A DNA stretch of 64,000 nt from Demequina litorisediminis. GTDB lineage: Bacteria > Actinomycetota > Actinomycetes > Actinomycetales > Demequinaceae. Within the stretch, counting starts at the first letter, position 1; each line of letters opens with the position of its first letter. The position numbers were made by a program, and so were the translations under genes. Shown here piece after piece: positions 33,690-43,158 of this stretch. The stretch spans positions 124,001 through 188,000 of the forward strand of contig NZ_BSUN01000001.1 in assembly GCF_030161615.1 (NCBI RefSeq). Direction: 5' to 3'. The notes below the pieces were generated by a model. It did no database searches, was not told the origin of the DNA, and saw nothing but the letters and a program-made list of their open reading frames with translations.

Positions 33690-34786
33690 ACTGACCCTCG
33701 CGCAGTCGCGCGCCACGGCGGGTTGCCCGAAGACCATGCAGTACGGGCCGTGCGGTGGCGTCAATCATGACGGTCGGTGCGAGGTGGCGGAGCACCCGTG
33801 CACCTTCCTGGAGATTCCCACGGTCCGATGGCACGGCTCACCGCCCGCCGACCCGGCCCCCGCCACCGTGCGCGCCGACGCCACCGGAAGGATCGCTCCC
33901 CCGGCGGCGGCGACCTCCATGCGTGAGCGGATCGCGGCTGGCCCCATCATCGTTGCGGATTTTCCCGCGACCGCGCTTGACGCCGCATCGCTCCACGAGT
34001 GCGCCACCATCCTGGCTCCCTCCGTTGATGCCGTGCTCGCCGGGGACTCGGGCACGGCCCGCGTGCAATTCCCTCCTGCCTACCGGGCGGCGCTGCTCCG
34101 AGACGCCGGGGTGACGCCATGGATGGGCGTCAACGCTCGCGACCGTAATCGCGTAGGCTCTCGAGGCCGAGGCGGCGGCCCTCGCCCACGCCGATGCGGC
34201 AGGCGTCCACTGCATTACCGGTGATCACACTCGCGTCGGCTCGCGCCCCGATGCGGCCCCCGTCTTCGACCTCGATTCGACCTCGCTCGCCGCGCTCATG
34301 GCGAATCACGGCCACCTGGTGTCCGTCGCCGAGGCCCCTCTGTCGCCGCCCCTCCAGGAACGTCCGGCCCGGTTGCGGGAGAAACAGCGCGCCGGCGCCG
34401 AACTGTGCTTTGTGAACCATGCCGGGGGCGCCGCACCCGTCGCACGCTTCATCCAGGCGACCCAGGCGCTCGGAATCACCATGGGCTTCGTTCCGTGCGT
34501 CCCGGTCATCGTGGACGCCGGCAGTGCGGCACTGCTGCGCGGGTTCACGTCGTTGGCGCTTCCGGTCGGGTACCTCGACGCGATTCTCGCGGCTCCTGAC
34601 GTGTGCGAGGCGGGCATCGAGGCCGCGGTCGACCTCGCGGAGCGGATGCTGGCCATCCCCGGCGTGGTGGGCGTGGACCTGTCAGGTGGCCCGACTGCGG
34701 GCGCGGAAGCGGACTTCGCGCGTGCAGAGGCAGAGATCGCGTCAAGGCTGCGCGCCCGCCTCAGGCGGGACGGCACCCGCCCCTAG
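33679..34786 (+). CDS. Methylenetetrahydrofolate reductase-like protein with N-terminal zinc/Cys motif
   Basis: About 368 residues from a GTG inside the previous gene, after removing one insertion near 34156 (TAGCTC read as TAGGCTC). The first 60 residues carry [13 protein letters not shown] followed by further cysteines, the MTHFR_C-type motif usually found as a separate or C-terminal module. A MetF-like barrel follows ([21 protein letters not shown]). It suggests that a C1 unit on folate is handled by this pathway (inference). The stop overlaps that of convergent pyrD. Confidence 0.72.
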
Positions 34787-35788
34787 TCGAGAGAGGCGTT
34801 GAGGCGAGCCACCCAACCAGGACCCTGGTAGACGAACCCGGTGTAGGTCTGAAGCAGCGTCGCACCAGCGCGCAGCAGGGCGCGGGCATCGGCGTCCGAC
34901 TCGATGCCGCCCACACCGATGATCACCAGGTCCTCACCGGCACGCGCGTGCAGCCGCGCCACCACCTCGACGGCCCGCTGGCGCACCGGAGGACCGGAGA
35001 CGCCGCCGGGGCCCCGGTCGTGGGCGATGGTCGTGTTGGTGGCGATCACGCCGTCGAGTCCGAGTTCGACGGCGAGGTCAGCGACGGCGTCGACATCCTC
35101 GTCCGCGAGGTCGGGGGCGATCTTGACCAGGAGAGGCGCCTTGCGGTCGGTCACCACGGCGTCGGCCGCTTGCCTCACCGCCACCAGGATGGGGCGGAGC
35201 GCCTCCGTGGACTGAAGGTCCCTCAGCCCCGGCGTGTTGGGCGACGAGACGTTGACCACGAGGTACGACGCGTACGGGGCGAGGCGCGTGGCCGAGTAGG
35301 CATAGTCGGCGGCAGCGTCCTCGGGGGCGGTGACCTTGGTCTTGCCGATGTTGACGCCCAGCACTACCTCCGCGCCGCGCGACGTTGCACGGAGCCTTGC
35401 GCAGCCGCTCGGCTACGGCATCGGCGCCCTGGTTGTTGAACCCCATGCGGTTGCGCAGGGCTCGCAGGTCCTTCTCGCGCCACGACCGCGGCTTCTCGTT
35501 TCCCGGCTGACCCTCAGCCGTCACGGTGCCGATCTCGACGAACGCGAAACCCGCGGCCGCCAGGCCGAGCACGGCCTCAGCGTTCTTGTCCATGCCGGCG
35601 GCAAGACCCACCCGGCCGGGGAAGGTCAGCCCCAGCGCCTCGACGCGCTTGTCGACCTTGGGCAGCATGCCGATGGCACGGCCGGCCCGAAACGCCCAGG
35701 CGCCGTAGCGCATCCCCAGGACACCGAAGCGGTGTGCGCGCTCGGCATCGACGTGAGAGAGAACATGGTCGTAGAAGGCGCGATACAC
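34783..35788 (-). CDS. pyrD: Dihydroorotate dehydrogenase (quinone), class 2
   Basis: About 334 residues after removing one insertion near 35394 (AAGCTC on the coding strand). The N-terminal helical membrane-binding region and the FMN barrel with [21 protein letters not shown] and [11 protein letters not shown] define class 2. It makes orotate with menaquinone as acceptor in pyrimidine synthesis. It converges with the MTHFR-like gene; the stops overlap. Confidence 0.95.
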
Positions 35789-35820
35789 GCGACCACGGTA
35801 GCGCGGCGTAGGCTCGAGGC

Positions 35821-37265
35821 ATGACCTCTATGAATGCCACAAGCACAGCCTGTGTCCACTCTCGCCGCCGACGCCCTCATCCTGGGCTTCGACGGCGATG
35901 TCACGTCCCACGACCTCCTCGACGAGTCCGTCCGCGTCGCGATCGCCGAGGCCGCCACCGCCCTTGAGGCCTCCGCCAAGGTGGGTTCCACCGTGGTGCT
36001 ACCCGGCACCGGCGTGGAGGCCAAGCGTGTCGTGGTCGTCGGCATCGGCGATGGCTCCGAGGGCGCGCTTCGCGAGGCCGCGGGTGCCGCCGCCCGCGCC
36101 ATCGGCACCCGCCCCACCACCGTCGTGGTGGCGCTGCCCGCCTCCGATGACGCTGCCGCCTCGGCGATTGCCGAAGGCGCCGTCCTTGGTGCGTACTCGT
36201 TCAACGCCTACAAGTCCGACGACGTGGTCGCCGCCTACCACGGGCCCGACTGGCTGATCGCTGGCGCTTCGGACGCCGCCATCACCCGGGCACGCATTCT
36301 TGCCGGCGCGGTCGCGGGCGCCCGTGACCTCGTGAACACCCCTCCGCTCGACATGTTCCCCGGCGCCGTCGCCGAGATCGCCCAGTCCTATGGCGAGGCC
36401 GACGGTGTCGAGGTGGAGGTGTGGGAGCCGCAGCGTCTTGCCGACGAGGGCTTTGGCGGCATCCTCGCTGTGGGTATGGGGTCGTCGCGTCTGCCGCGCC
36501 TCGTCAAGGTCGAGTGGGCACCCGAGGGCGCCTCGCAGCACGTCGCCATCATCGGCAAGGGCATCACCTTCGACACCGGCGGCATTTCGCTGAAGCCGTC
36601 CAAGTCGATGGAGACCATGAAGTCCGACATGTCGGGCTCCGCCGCCGTGCTCCACACCGTGCTCGCTGCCGCCAAGGCCGAGCCTGCCCGTGAAGGTCAC
36701 CGGCTGGTTGTGCATGGCCGAGAACATGCCGTCCGGCACGGCCCAGCGTCCGTCTGACGTCATTCGCATCTACGGCGGCAAGACGGTGGAGGTGCTGAAC
36801 ACCGACGCCGAGGGCCGCCTGGTGATGGCCGATGGCCTCGCGCGTGCCGTCGAGGACAACCCCGATGTGGTGCTCGACATCGCAACCCTCACGGGCGCTC
36901 AGGGCGTGGCGCTCGGCACCAGGACCGCGGGCGTCATGGGTAGCGACGACATCCGCACCGAGGTGGTGGACGCCGCGGGCGCCGCCGACGAGCCGTTCTG
37001 GCCGATGCCGCTGCCCGACCACCTGCGTGAGGGCATCAAGTCGAAGGTCGCGGACCTGCAGAACATGGGTGACCCCAACGGCGGCGGCATGCTGACCGCC
37101 GGCGTGTTCCTCCAGGAGTTCGTGGGCGACACCCCGTGGGCCCACCTGGACATCGCACGCCCCGCATTCAACGAGGGCTCGCCCTGGGGTTCCACCCCCG
37201 CGGGAGCGACGGGCTTTGGCGTGCGCACCCTGTTCCGCTTCCTTGAGCAGCGCGCGGGACGCTAA
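35821..37265 (+). CDS. pepA: Leucyl aminopeptidase (M17)
   Basis: About 480 residues after removing insertions near 35849 (within codon 10, ACAGCTGTG read as ACAGCCTGTG) and 36683. The M17 motifs GKGITFDTGGISLKPS, MKSDMSGSAA and NTDAEGRL provide the two-metal site. It is a cytoplasmic peptidase. The first indel hides the true start: uncorrected, translation would seem to begin at 35834 in another frame. It is the counterpart of Rv2213. Confidence 0.93.
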
Positions 37266-37283
37266 ACACGCGCTACCGCCGAG

Positions 37284-37322
37284 CACGAGGGCCCGGACGC
37301 CGCAAGGTGTCCGGGCCCTCGT
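37284..37322 (+). terminator. Terminator after pepA
   Basis: CACGAGGGCCCGGAC and GTCCGGGCCCTCGTG form a 15-base perfect stem, 18 bases after the pepA stop and 27 before the convergent small gene. Confidence 0.85.
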
Positions 37323-37349
37323 GCGTGCGGCGACGGCCGCATCGGCCGA

Positions 37350-37686
37350 TCAGCGCTGCTTGCGCTGCTTCTCATTCCACTCGCGCATGCGCGACGGGTA
37401 GCCGGAGAGATTCACGTCGAAGGCGGGGATGCCGAGCCTGAGCCGCGACCTTGCGACCCGTGTCCTGGTCGGGAACCCGGCGCCGCGTCCACTCCCCTGT
37501 CTCCGCGACCACCACCATCGTGGTCTGGGTCACGCGCGTCGGGGGCTCGATGAACGCCTCGCACCCCGGACGCGACCGCACGAATTCCTGCAGGTGCGCG
37601 ATGGTTTCCGCGCGCGCCTGACTCGCCGACGTGCCGCCGGACTTCGCGGACTTCTTGGACCCGAACCTGCCAGAGAACAACCCCAT
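37350..37686 (-). CDS. Conserved small actinobacterial protein, function unknown
   Basis: About 111 residues after removing one insertion near 37437 (CAGCTC). The N-terminus is basic; the core reads HLQEFVRSRPGCEAFIEPPTRV and ends YPSRMREWNEKQRKQR. Similar short proteins sit beside lpd in other actinobacteria. No catalytic motif is visible. It is divergent from lpd. Confidence 0.75.
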
Positions 37687-37774
37687 GACCCCAGGTTAGT
37701 CACGCGTGGCGGTTCGCGGGAACGTGCCGGGGTGGCAAGATGGGAGGGACCGACACCCACAAGGAGTACACATA

Positions 37775-39165
37775 GTGACCGAGTCCACCCCACGCTCGTA
37801 CGACCTACTCATTCTTGGCGGCGGCTCCGGTGGCTACGCCGCTGCGTTGCGCGCCGCACAGGCTCGGCCTCACCGTCGGACTCATCGAAGAGTCCAAGGT
37901 GGGCGGCACGTGCCTGCACAACGGCTGCATCCCCACCAAGGCCCTGCTGCACGCCGCGGAGCCTCGCGGACAACGCACGTGAAGGCGCGAAGTTTGGTGT
38001 CAACACCACGCTCGAGTCCATCGACATGACCGTGGTGAACCAGTACAAGCAGGGCGTCATCGACCGCCTGTACAAGGGTCTTCAGGGACTGATCAAGTCG
38101 CGCAAGGTCACCGTGATCGAGGGCCACGGCACGCTGGTGGGACCCGACGCCATCGAGGTGCGCGGCGAGCGCTACACCGCGAAGTCGATCGTGCTCGGCA
38201 CCGGTTCCTACTCGCGCACGCTTCCCGGTCTTGAGATCGGCGGCCGCGTGATGACGTCCGACCAGGCTCTTGAGCCTCGACGTGGTTCCCGCGTCCGCGA
38301 TCATCCTTGGTGGTGGCGTCATCGGTGTCGAGTTCGCGTCGGTGTGGAACTCCTTCGGTTCCGACGTGACCATCGTCGAGGGCCTTCCCCACCTCGTTCC
38401 GAACGAGGACGAGGCCCTGTCGAAGGGTCTCGAGCGCGCGTTCCGCAAGCGCAAGATCAACTTCAAGGTCGGCGTGTTCTTCGAGAGCGTCGAGCAGTCC
38501 GACACGGGCGTCACGGTCAAGGCGGCCGATGGCACCGTCCTCGAGGCGGAAATCCTGCTGGTGGCCGTGGGCCGCGGCCCCCGCACCACCGGACTTGGCT
38601 ATGAGGAGCAGGGCATCCGCATGGACCGCGGCTTCGTCCTCACCGACGAGAAGCCGCACACGGGCGTGGGCAACATCTACGCCGTCGGCGACATCGTTCC
38701 CGGCCTCCAGGCTCGCCCACCGAGGATTCGGCCAGGGCATCTTCGTCGCCGAGACCATCGCCGGCATGAGCCCCCAGCCGATCGTCGAGTCCGGCATCCC
38801 GCGCGTCACCTACTGCGACCCCGAGGTCGCCTCGGTCGGCCTCACGGAGGCCAAGGCCAAGGAGACGCACGGCGACGACGCGATCGAGACCATCGAGTAC
38901 AACCTCGGCGGCAACGGCAAGAGCCAGATCCTCGGCACGCAGGGCTTCGTGAAGGCTCGTGCGCGTCAAGGAGGGCCCCGTGGTCGGCGTTCACATGCTC
39001 GGTGCCCGCGTGGGCGAGCAGATCGGTGAAGCGCAGTTGATCGTCAACTGGGATGCACACCCCGAGGACGTGGCCCCCCTGATCCACGCCCACCCCACCC
39101 AGAACGAAGCCCTCGGCGAGGCACACCTCGCCCTTGCCGGCAAGCCGCTGCACGCGCACGACTGA
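37775..39165 (+). CDS. lpdA: Dihydrolipoamide dehydrogenase (E3)
   Basis: About 461 residues after removing five AGCT insertions (near 37861, 37962, 38274, 38710, 38954), from a GTG with AAGGAG upstream. FAD-binding [10 protein letters not shown], redox-active [14 protein letters not shown]-binding [13 protein letters not shown] and the C-terminal [10 protein letters not shown] with the active-site His are present. It reoxidises lipoyl groups of the E2 encoded next (22 bases on) and of other 2-oxoacid dehydrogenases. Confidence 0.95.
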
Positions 39166-39187
39166 TTCAACGGAGAAGATCACTCTT

Positions 39188-40978
39188 ATGAGCAACGACG
39201 TCACTCTTCCCGCCCTTGGCGAGTCCGTCACCGAAGGCACCGTCACCCGCTGGCTGAAGTCGGTCGGTGACACCATCGAGGTCGACGAGCCCCTCCTCGA
39301 GGTCTCCACCGACAAGGTCGACACCGAGATTCCGTCGCCCGTCGCGGGCGTGCTCCTCGAGATCCTCGTGAACGAGGACGAGGAGGCCGAGGTGGGCGCC
39401 GTCCTGGCCCGCATCGGCGAGGCAGGCGAGGCCAGCGGCCAGTCCGCACCCGCCGCCGACGCTGCGCCCGCGCAGGAGTCCGCTCCCGCGGAGCCCACCC
39501 CCGCGCAGACCGAGCCCGCCGCGACCCCGGCAGCCGAGGCAGCCGCCCCGGCGCAGCAGGAGCAGCCCGCCGCGGCATCGGCCCCCGCCGGTGGCGCAGG
39601 ACACGACGTGGTCCTTCCCGCTCTCGGCGAGTCCGTCACCGAGGGCACCGTCACCCGCTGGCTGAAGTCCGTGGGCGAGGAAGTCGAGGTCGACGAGCCC
39701 CTGCTCGAGGTCTCCACCGACAAGGTCGACACCGAGATTCCGTCGCCCGTCGCCGGCACGCTGCTCGAGATCCTCGTGAATGAGGACGAGGAGGCCGAGG
39801 TGGGCGCCGTCCTGGCCCGCATCGGTGACGCAGGGGCCGCCCCCGCGGCTACCTCCGCCCCCGCCGCCGTGTCGGCTCCCGCGGCCGAGCCCGCCCCCGC
39901 ACAGGAGTCGGCTCCCGCAGCGCCCGCGACCCAGCCCGCCGCCGCGGCCCCCGCGGTCGCGTCCGCTCCCGCTACCCCGGCGCCTGCTGCAGCATCGTCC
40001 GCTCCCGCCGCCGCGGCCTCGGCTCCCGAGGCCTCCGCCGGCGGTTCCGGTTACGTCACGCCCATCGTGCGCAAGGCTCGCCAAGGAGCGCGGCGTCGAC
40101 CTCGCGGCCGTCACCGGCACCGGCGTGGGTGGACGCATCCGCAAGGAGGACGTGATCGCGGCCGCCGAGGCCAAGCCGGCTGCTGCAGCCTCCGCGGTTG
40201 CCGCCGCTCCCTCCGCCCCGGCGGCGACCTCCTCGGCCAACGAGGTGAAGGTCTCCGACCTGCGCGGCCAGACGGTCAAGATGACCCGCATCCGCAAGAT
40301 CACGTCGGACAAGATGATGGAGTCGCTGCACGGCATGGCGCAGGCTCACCTCCGTCGTCGAGGTCGACTGCACCAAGATCTTCGCGCTGCGCGCCAAGTC
40401 GAAGTCCGCGTTCTCCGAGAAGCACGGCGTGAACCTCACGTTCCTGCCGTTCTTCACGCGTGCGGTGGCGATCGCCCTCCAGGAGCACGCGTTCCTCAAC
40501 GCGTCGGTGGACGGCGACTCGATCGTCTACCACCCCACGGTGAACCTGTCTCTCGCGGTCGACACCGAGAAGGGCCTCATGCTGCCGACGCTGCGTGACG
40601 CCGACTCGAAGACCATCGTTGACCACGCCAAGGGCATCGTCGACCTCGCCACCAAGGCGCGTGACGGCGGCCTCAAGTCGGACGAGATCTCCGGCGGCAC
40701 GTTCTCGGTGACCAACACCGGCTCGGGCGGCACGCTGTTCGACACGCCCATCGTGCCGTCGCCGCAGGTGGGCATCCTCGCCACGTGTGCCATCGTCAAG
40801 AAGCCCGTGGTCGTCAAGGGTCCCGACGGCGAGGACGTCATCTCGGTGCGCCCGATGTGCTACCTGCCGCTCGCCTACGACCACCGCATCGTCGATGGCG
40901 CCGACGCCGCCCGCTTCCTGCAGACGGTCAAGCGCATCATCGAGGCCGGCGAGTTCGAGTCCGAGCCTCGGCCTGTAA
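39188..40978 (+). CDS. sucB: Dihydrolipoamide acyltransferase (E2) with two lipoyl domains
   Basis: About 595 residues after removing insertions near 40075, 40343 and 40965. Order: lipoyl domain 1 (lysine in [11 protein letters not shown], about residues 1-80), Ala/Pro linker, lipoyl domain 2 (about 140-215), Ala/Pro linker, subunit-binding domain ([14 protein letters not shown]), catalytic domain with [12 protein letters not shown]. It is the succinyl/acyl transferase of the 2-oxoglutarate and pyruvate dehydrogenase systems. In M. tuberculosis the matching protein (DlaT) serves pyruvate dehydrogenase. The lipoyl groups are supplied by lipB and lipA, 4.5 kb away. Confidence 0.93.
39197..39828 (+). 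repeat. Two near-identical lipoyl-domain coding repeats (units 39197-39420 and 39605-39828)
   Basis: The two 224-base units, 408 bases apart, encode almost the same domain and are alike at silent positions too (for example CACCGTCACCCGCTGGCTGA in both). This suggests recent duplication or gene conversion within sucB. Such a repeat can also mislead short-read assembly. Confidence 0.8.
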
Positions 40979-40984
40979 GTACCC

Positions 40985-41874
40985 ATGCGCCTCGTCATCG
41001 CTGGCTCGTCCGGCCTCATCGGCACTGCTTTGCAGCAGTCGTTGAGGTCGGACGGCCACGATGTCGTCTCGCTGGTCCGCCGCGAGGCGCGCGGACCACA
41101 GGAGTCTGCTTGGGATCCCCAGGCAGGCACCGTTGACACCGCCCTGCTGGGTACGGCCGATGCCGTGGTCAACCTGGCGGGCGCCTCCATCGGCGCCAAG
41201 CGCCTGACGGACTCCTACGCGGACGTGGTGTTGCAGTCCCGTCTGGACGCGACCTCGACCCTCGTGGGCGGCCTCGTTGACGTCGGCTTCGGTGGCGTGC
41301 TGTTGCAGGGCTCGGCCATGGGCTACTACGGGGCCCGCGGCGAGGAACGCCTCTCGGAGCGTTCCGGCCCCGGCGACACCCTCCTCGCGTCCATCGTCAC
41401 GAAGTGGGAGGCCGCCGCGGCCCCCGCTGTCGAGGCCGGGATTCGCACCGTGTTCTGCCGCACCGGGCTGGTCCTTGCGGGTCATGGCGGCTTCGCGGAG
41501 CGCCTGATGCCGCTGGTGAAGCGCGGTTTGCTGCGCTCGCTGGGCTCGGGTGAGGCCTGGCACGCCTGGATCACGCTGACGGACCAGATCCGCGCGCAGC
41601 GCTTCCTGCTTGAGTCCGCGCACGAGGGCCCCGCGAACCTCATCGCCCCCATCCCTGTGCGCGACCGCGAGTTCATCCGCGTGATGTCCGAGGCCGCTGG
41701 CCGCTCCCCGGCCTTCCCGTTCCCGCCTTCGCGCTCCGCGCCGCCATCGGCCCCGCCGCCGAGGATCTCCTGTCCAGCCAGTTGGCGTCTCCTGGAGTCC
41801 TCACCCGGCTCGGCTTCGAATGGCGCCATCCCGAGATCACCGCCGCGGCGCACGCCGTCATGGCGCAGGCGTAG
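40985..41874 (+). CDS. TIGR01777-family NAD-dependent epimerase
   Basis: About 296 residues if one missing G near 41721 is restored (CCGGTTCCC printed as CCGTTCCC; not an AGCT site). The Rossmann motif is GSSGLIGTAL, then NLAGASIGAKR, GYYGARGEE and, near the C-terminus, VPAFALRAAIG. It is the counterpart of Rv2216, next to E2 in mycobacteria. The reaction is unknown. It starts six bases after sucB. Confidence 0.85.
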
Positions 41875-41880
41875 TCCCGC

Positions 41881-43110
41881 TTAGCGCGTCTGGGCCCGGG
41901 TGACCCGCCACTGGTCTCCCACCCACACAAGGGACAACCGCACCTGCTGCGTCTCCGCAGGCACCGACACTGACTTTCCAGCCGTGGAGACTTCATGCGC
42001 GGTGATCTCGTACGTCACCTCCACGGTGGCAGAGTCGTCGCCCTCCTCGGTGACGGCCACGTCCCCCACCTCCACGGCGAGGCCCTCATAGACCACGTCA
42101 CCGCCGTCGAGGGCGGTCGCCGTCGTGGCGGCGTCGCTTGCGACCGCTCCCTGACCGGTCACGGTCGCAAGCAGCGCGGTGCCGTCCTCGGCCTCAAGCG
42201 CAGCGATGCGGGCCTCCGTCAGCGCCCGGGCCGCATCCGCGGCGCTCAGGCGCGCGGCCGTTGCCGGAGAGTCCGAGGAGACGGTTGCGTCCGCTGCAGG
42301 ACCCGCGGCGGCGTCGGAGTCCAGCAGACGGGGCATCAGGATCACGGCCCCGGCCAGTACCCCCGATGCGCCGGTGACCGCGATGCCTCTCAGCGTCCAA
42401 CGCAGCGCACGCCACCATCGGCCCTGCGCGATGCGCTCGGTGCGCGCCACGGCGCGCGCCCGCACAGCCGTAGCGACGTCGGTGCGGGGCAACGGCACGC
42501 GCCGCTCAGGCGCGCAGCGAGACAGGACCGCGTCGACCTCGCCGGCGCGAGGGCGCTGGTCGGGGTGTGAGGCCACACACGGGACCGTCCACGCCCGCAC
42601 GCGGGCCTCATCCTCCTCGCAAACCGCCCAGCGCAACAGCCTCCCGAGCGCGAATACGTCGGAGGCCTCGACCAGGTCTCCGGCCACCGCCTCTGGAGCG
42701 CGGAATCCAGGCGTACCACGCTCGTCTCCGCGCACGGCGCCCAGCGTGTCGACGAGCGTGACACCATCGGCCCGCACCACCACGTTCGCGGGCGACACAT
42801 CGCCGTGCACCAGACCCGCCGCGTGCAAGGCGGCAAGCGCGCTCGCCACCCGACGCCCCAGCCACACGCACTCCCCCGCGCTCAACGGACCCCGCTGCGC
42901 CGCCAGGTGGGCGAGGTCGACTCCGTCGATCACGGGGAGCATCGCGGACACCGTGTCTCCGTCTGTCAGGACGTCGACGGGCGCCAGGACGTCATCCCGC
43001 CCGAGCGCGCTCAGCCGTGCGGCCCGCTCGCGAACTCGCTGGGCGAGGCCAGCGCCCGTGCCGAGGGCACGCCTCAGCGTCGGTACTCGATGATCGACTG
43101 CCGTGGACAT
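41881..43110 (-). CDS. Membrane protein with degenerate Ser/Thr kinase domain
   Basis: The frame is intact, 409 residues. The catalytic-loop motif HGDVSPANVVV and the GTPGFRAPEAV segment show a protein-kinase fold. The metal-binding DFG is changed to DTLG, the catalytic-loop Arg is Gly, and no glycine-rich loop or VAIK lysine can be found in the short N-lobe. A membrane helix (about 238-260) leads to an outer Ala-rich domain. It may be a pseudokinase or lipid/ATP-binding scaffold. Confidence 0.75.
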   Translation of the reverse strand: MSTAVDHRVPTLRRALGTGAGLAQRVRERAARLSALGRDDVLAPVDVLTDGDTVSAMLPVIDGVDLAHLAAQRGPLSAGECVWLGRRVASALAALHAAGLVHGDVSPANVVVRADGVTLVDTLGAVRGDERGTPGFRAPEAVAGDLVEASDVFALGRLLRWAVCEEDEARVRAWTVPCVASHPDQRPRAGEVDAVLSRCAPERRVPLPRTDVATAVRARAVARTERIAQGRWWRALRWTLRGIAVTGASGVLAGAVILMPRLLDSDAAAGPAADATVSSDSPATAARLSAADAARALTEARIAALEAEDGTALLATVTGQGAVASDAATTATALDGGDVVYEGLAVEVGDVAVTEEGDDSATVEVTYEITAHEVSTAGKSVSVPAETQQVRLSLVWVGDQWRVTRAQTR

Positions 43111-43158
43111 ACGTCCAGCGTGCCGCGCCGCGCCTGCGTCGGGGCGCTATCCACAGGG

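Noticed and set aside
39188-40080. Ala/Pro-rich repeats in sucB as a CRISPR or mobile repeat
   Set aside because: They are the normal flexible linkers between lipoyl and catalytic domains.
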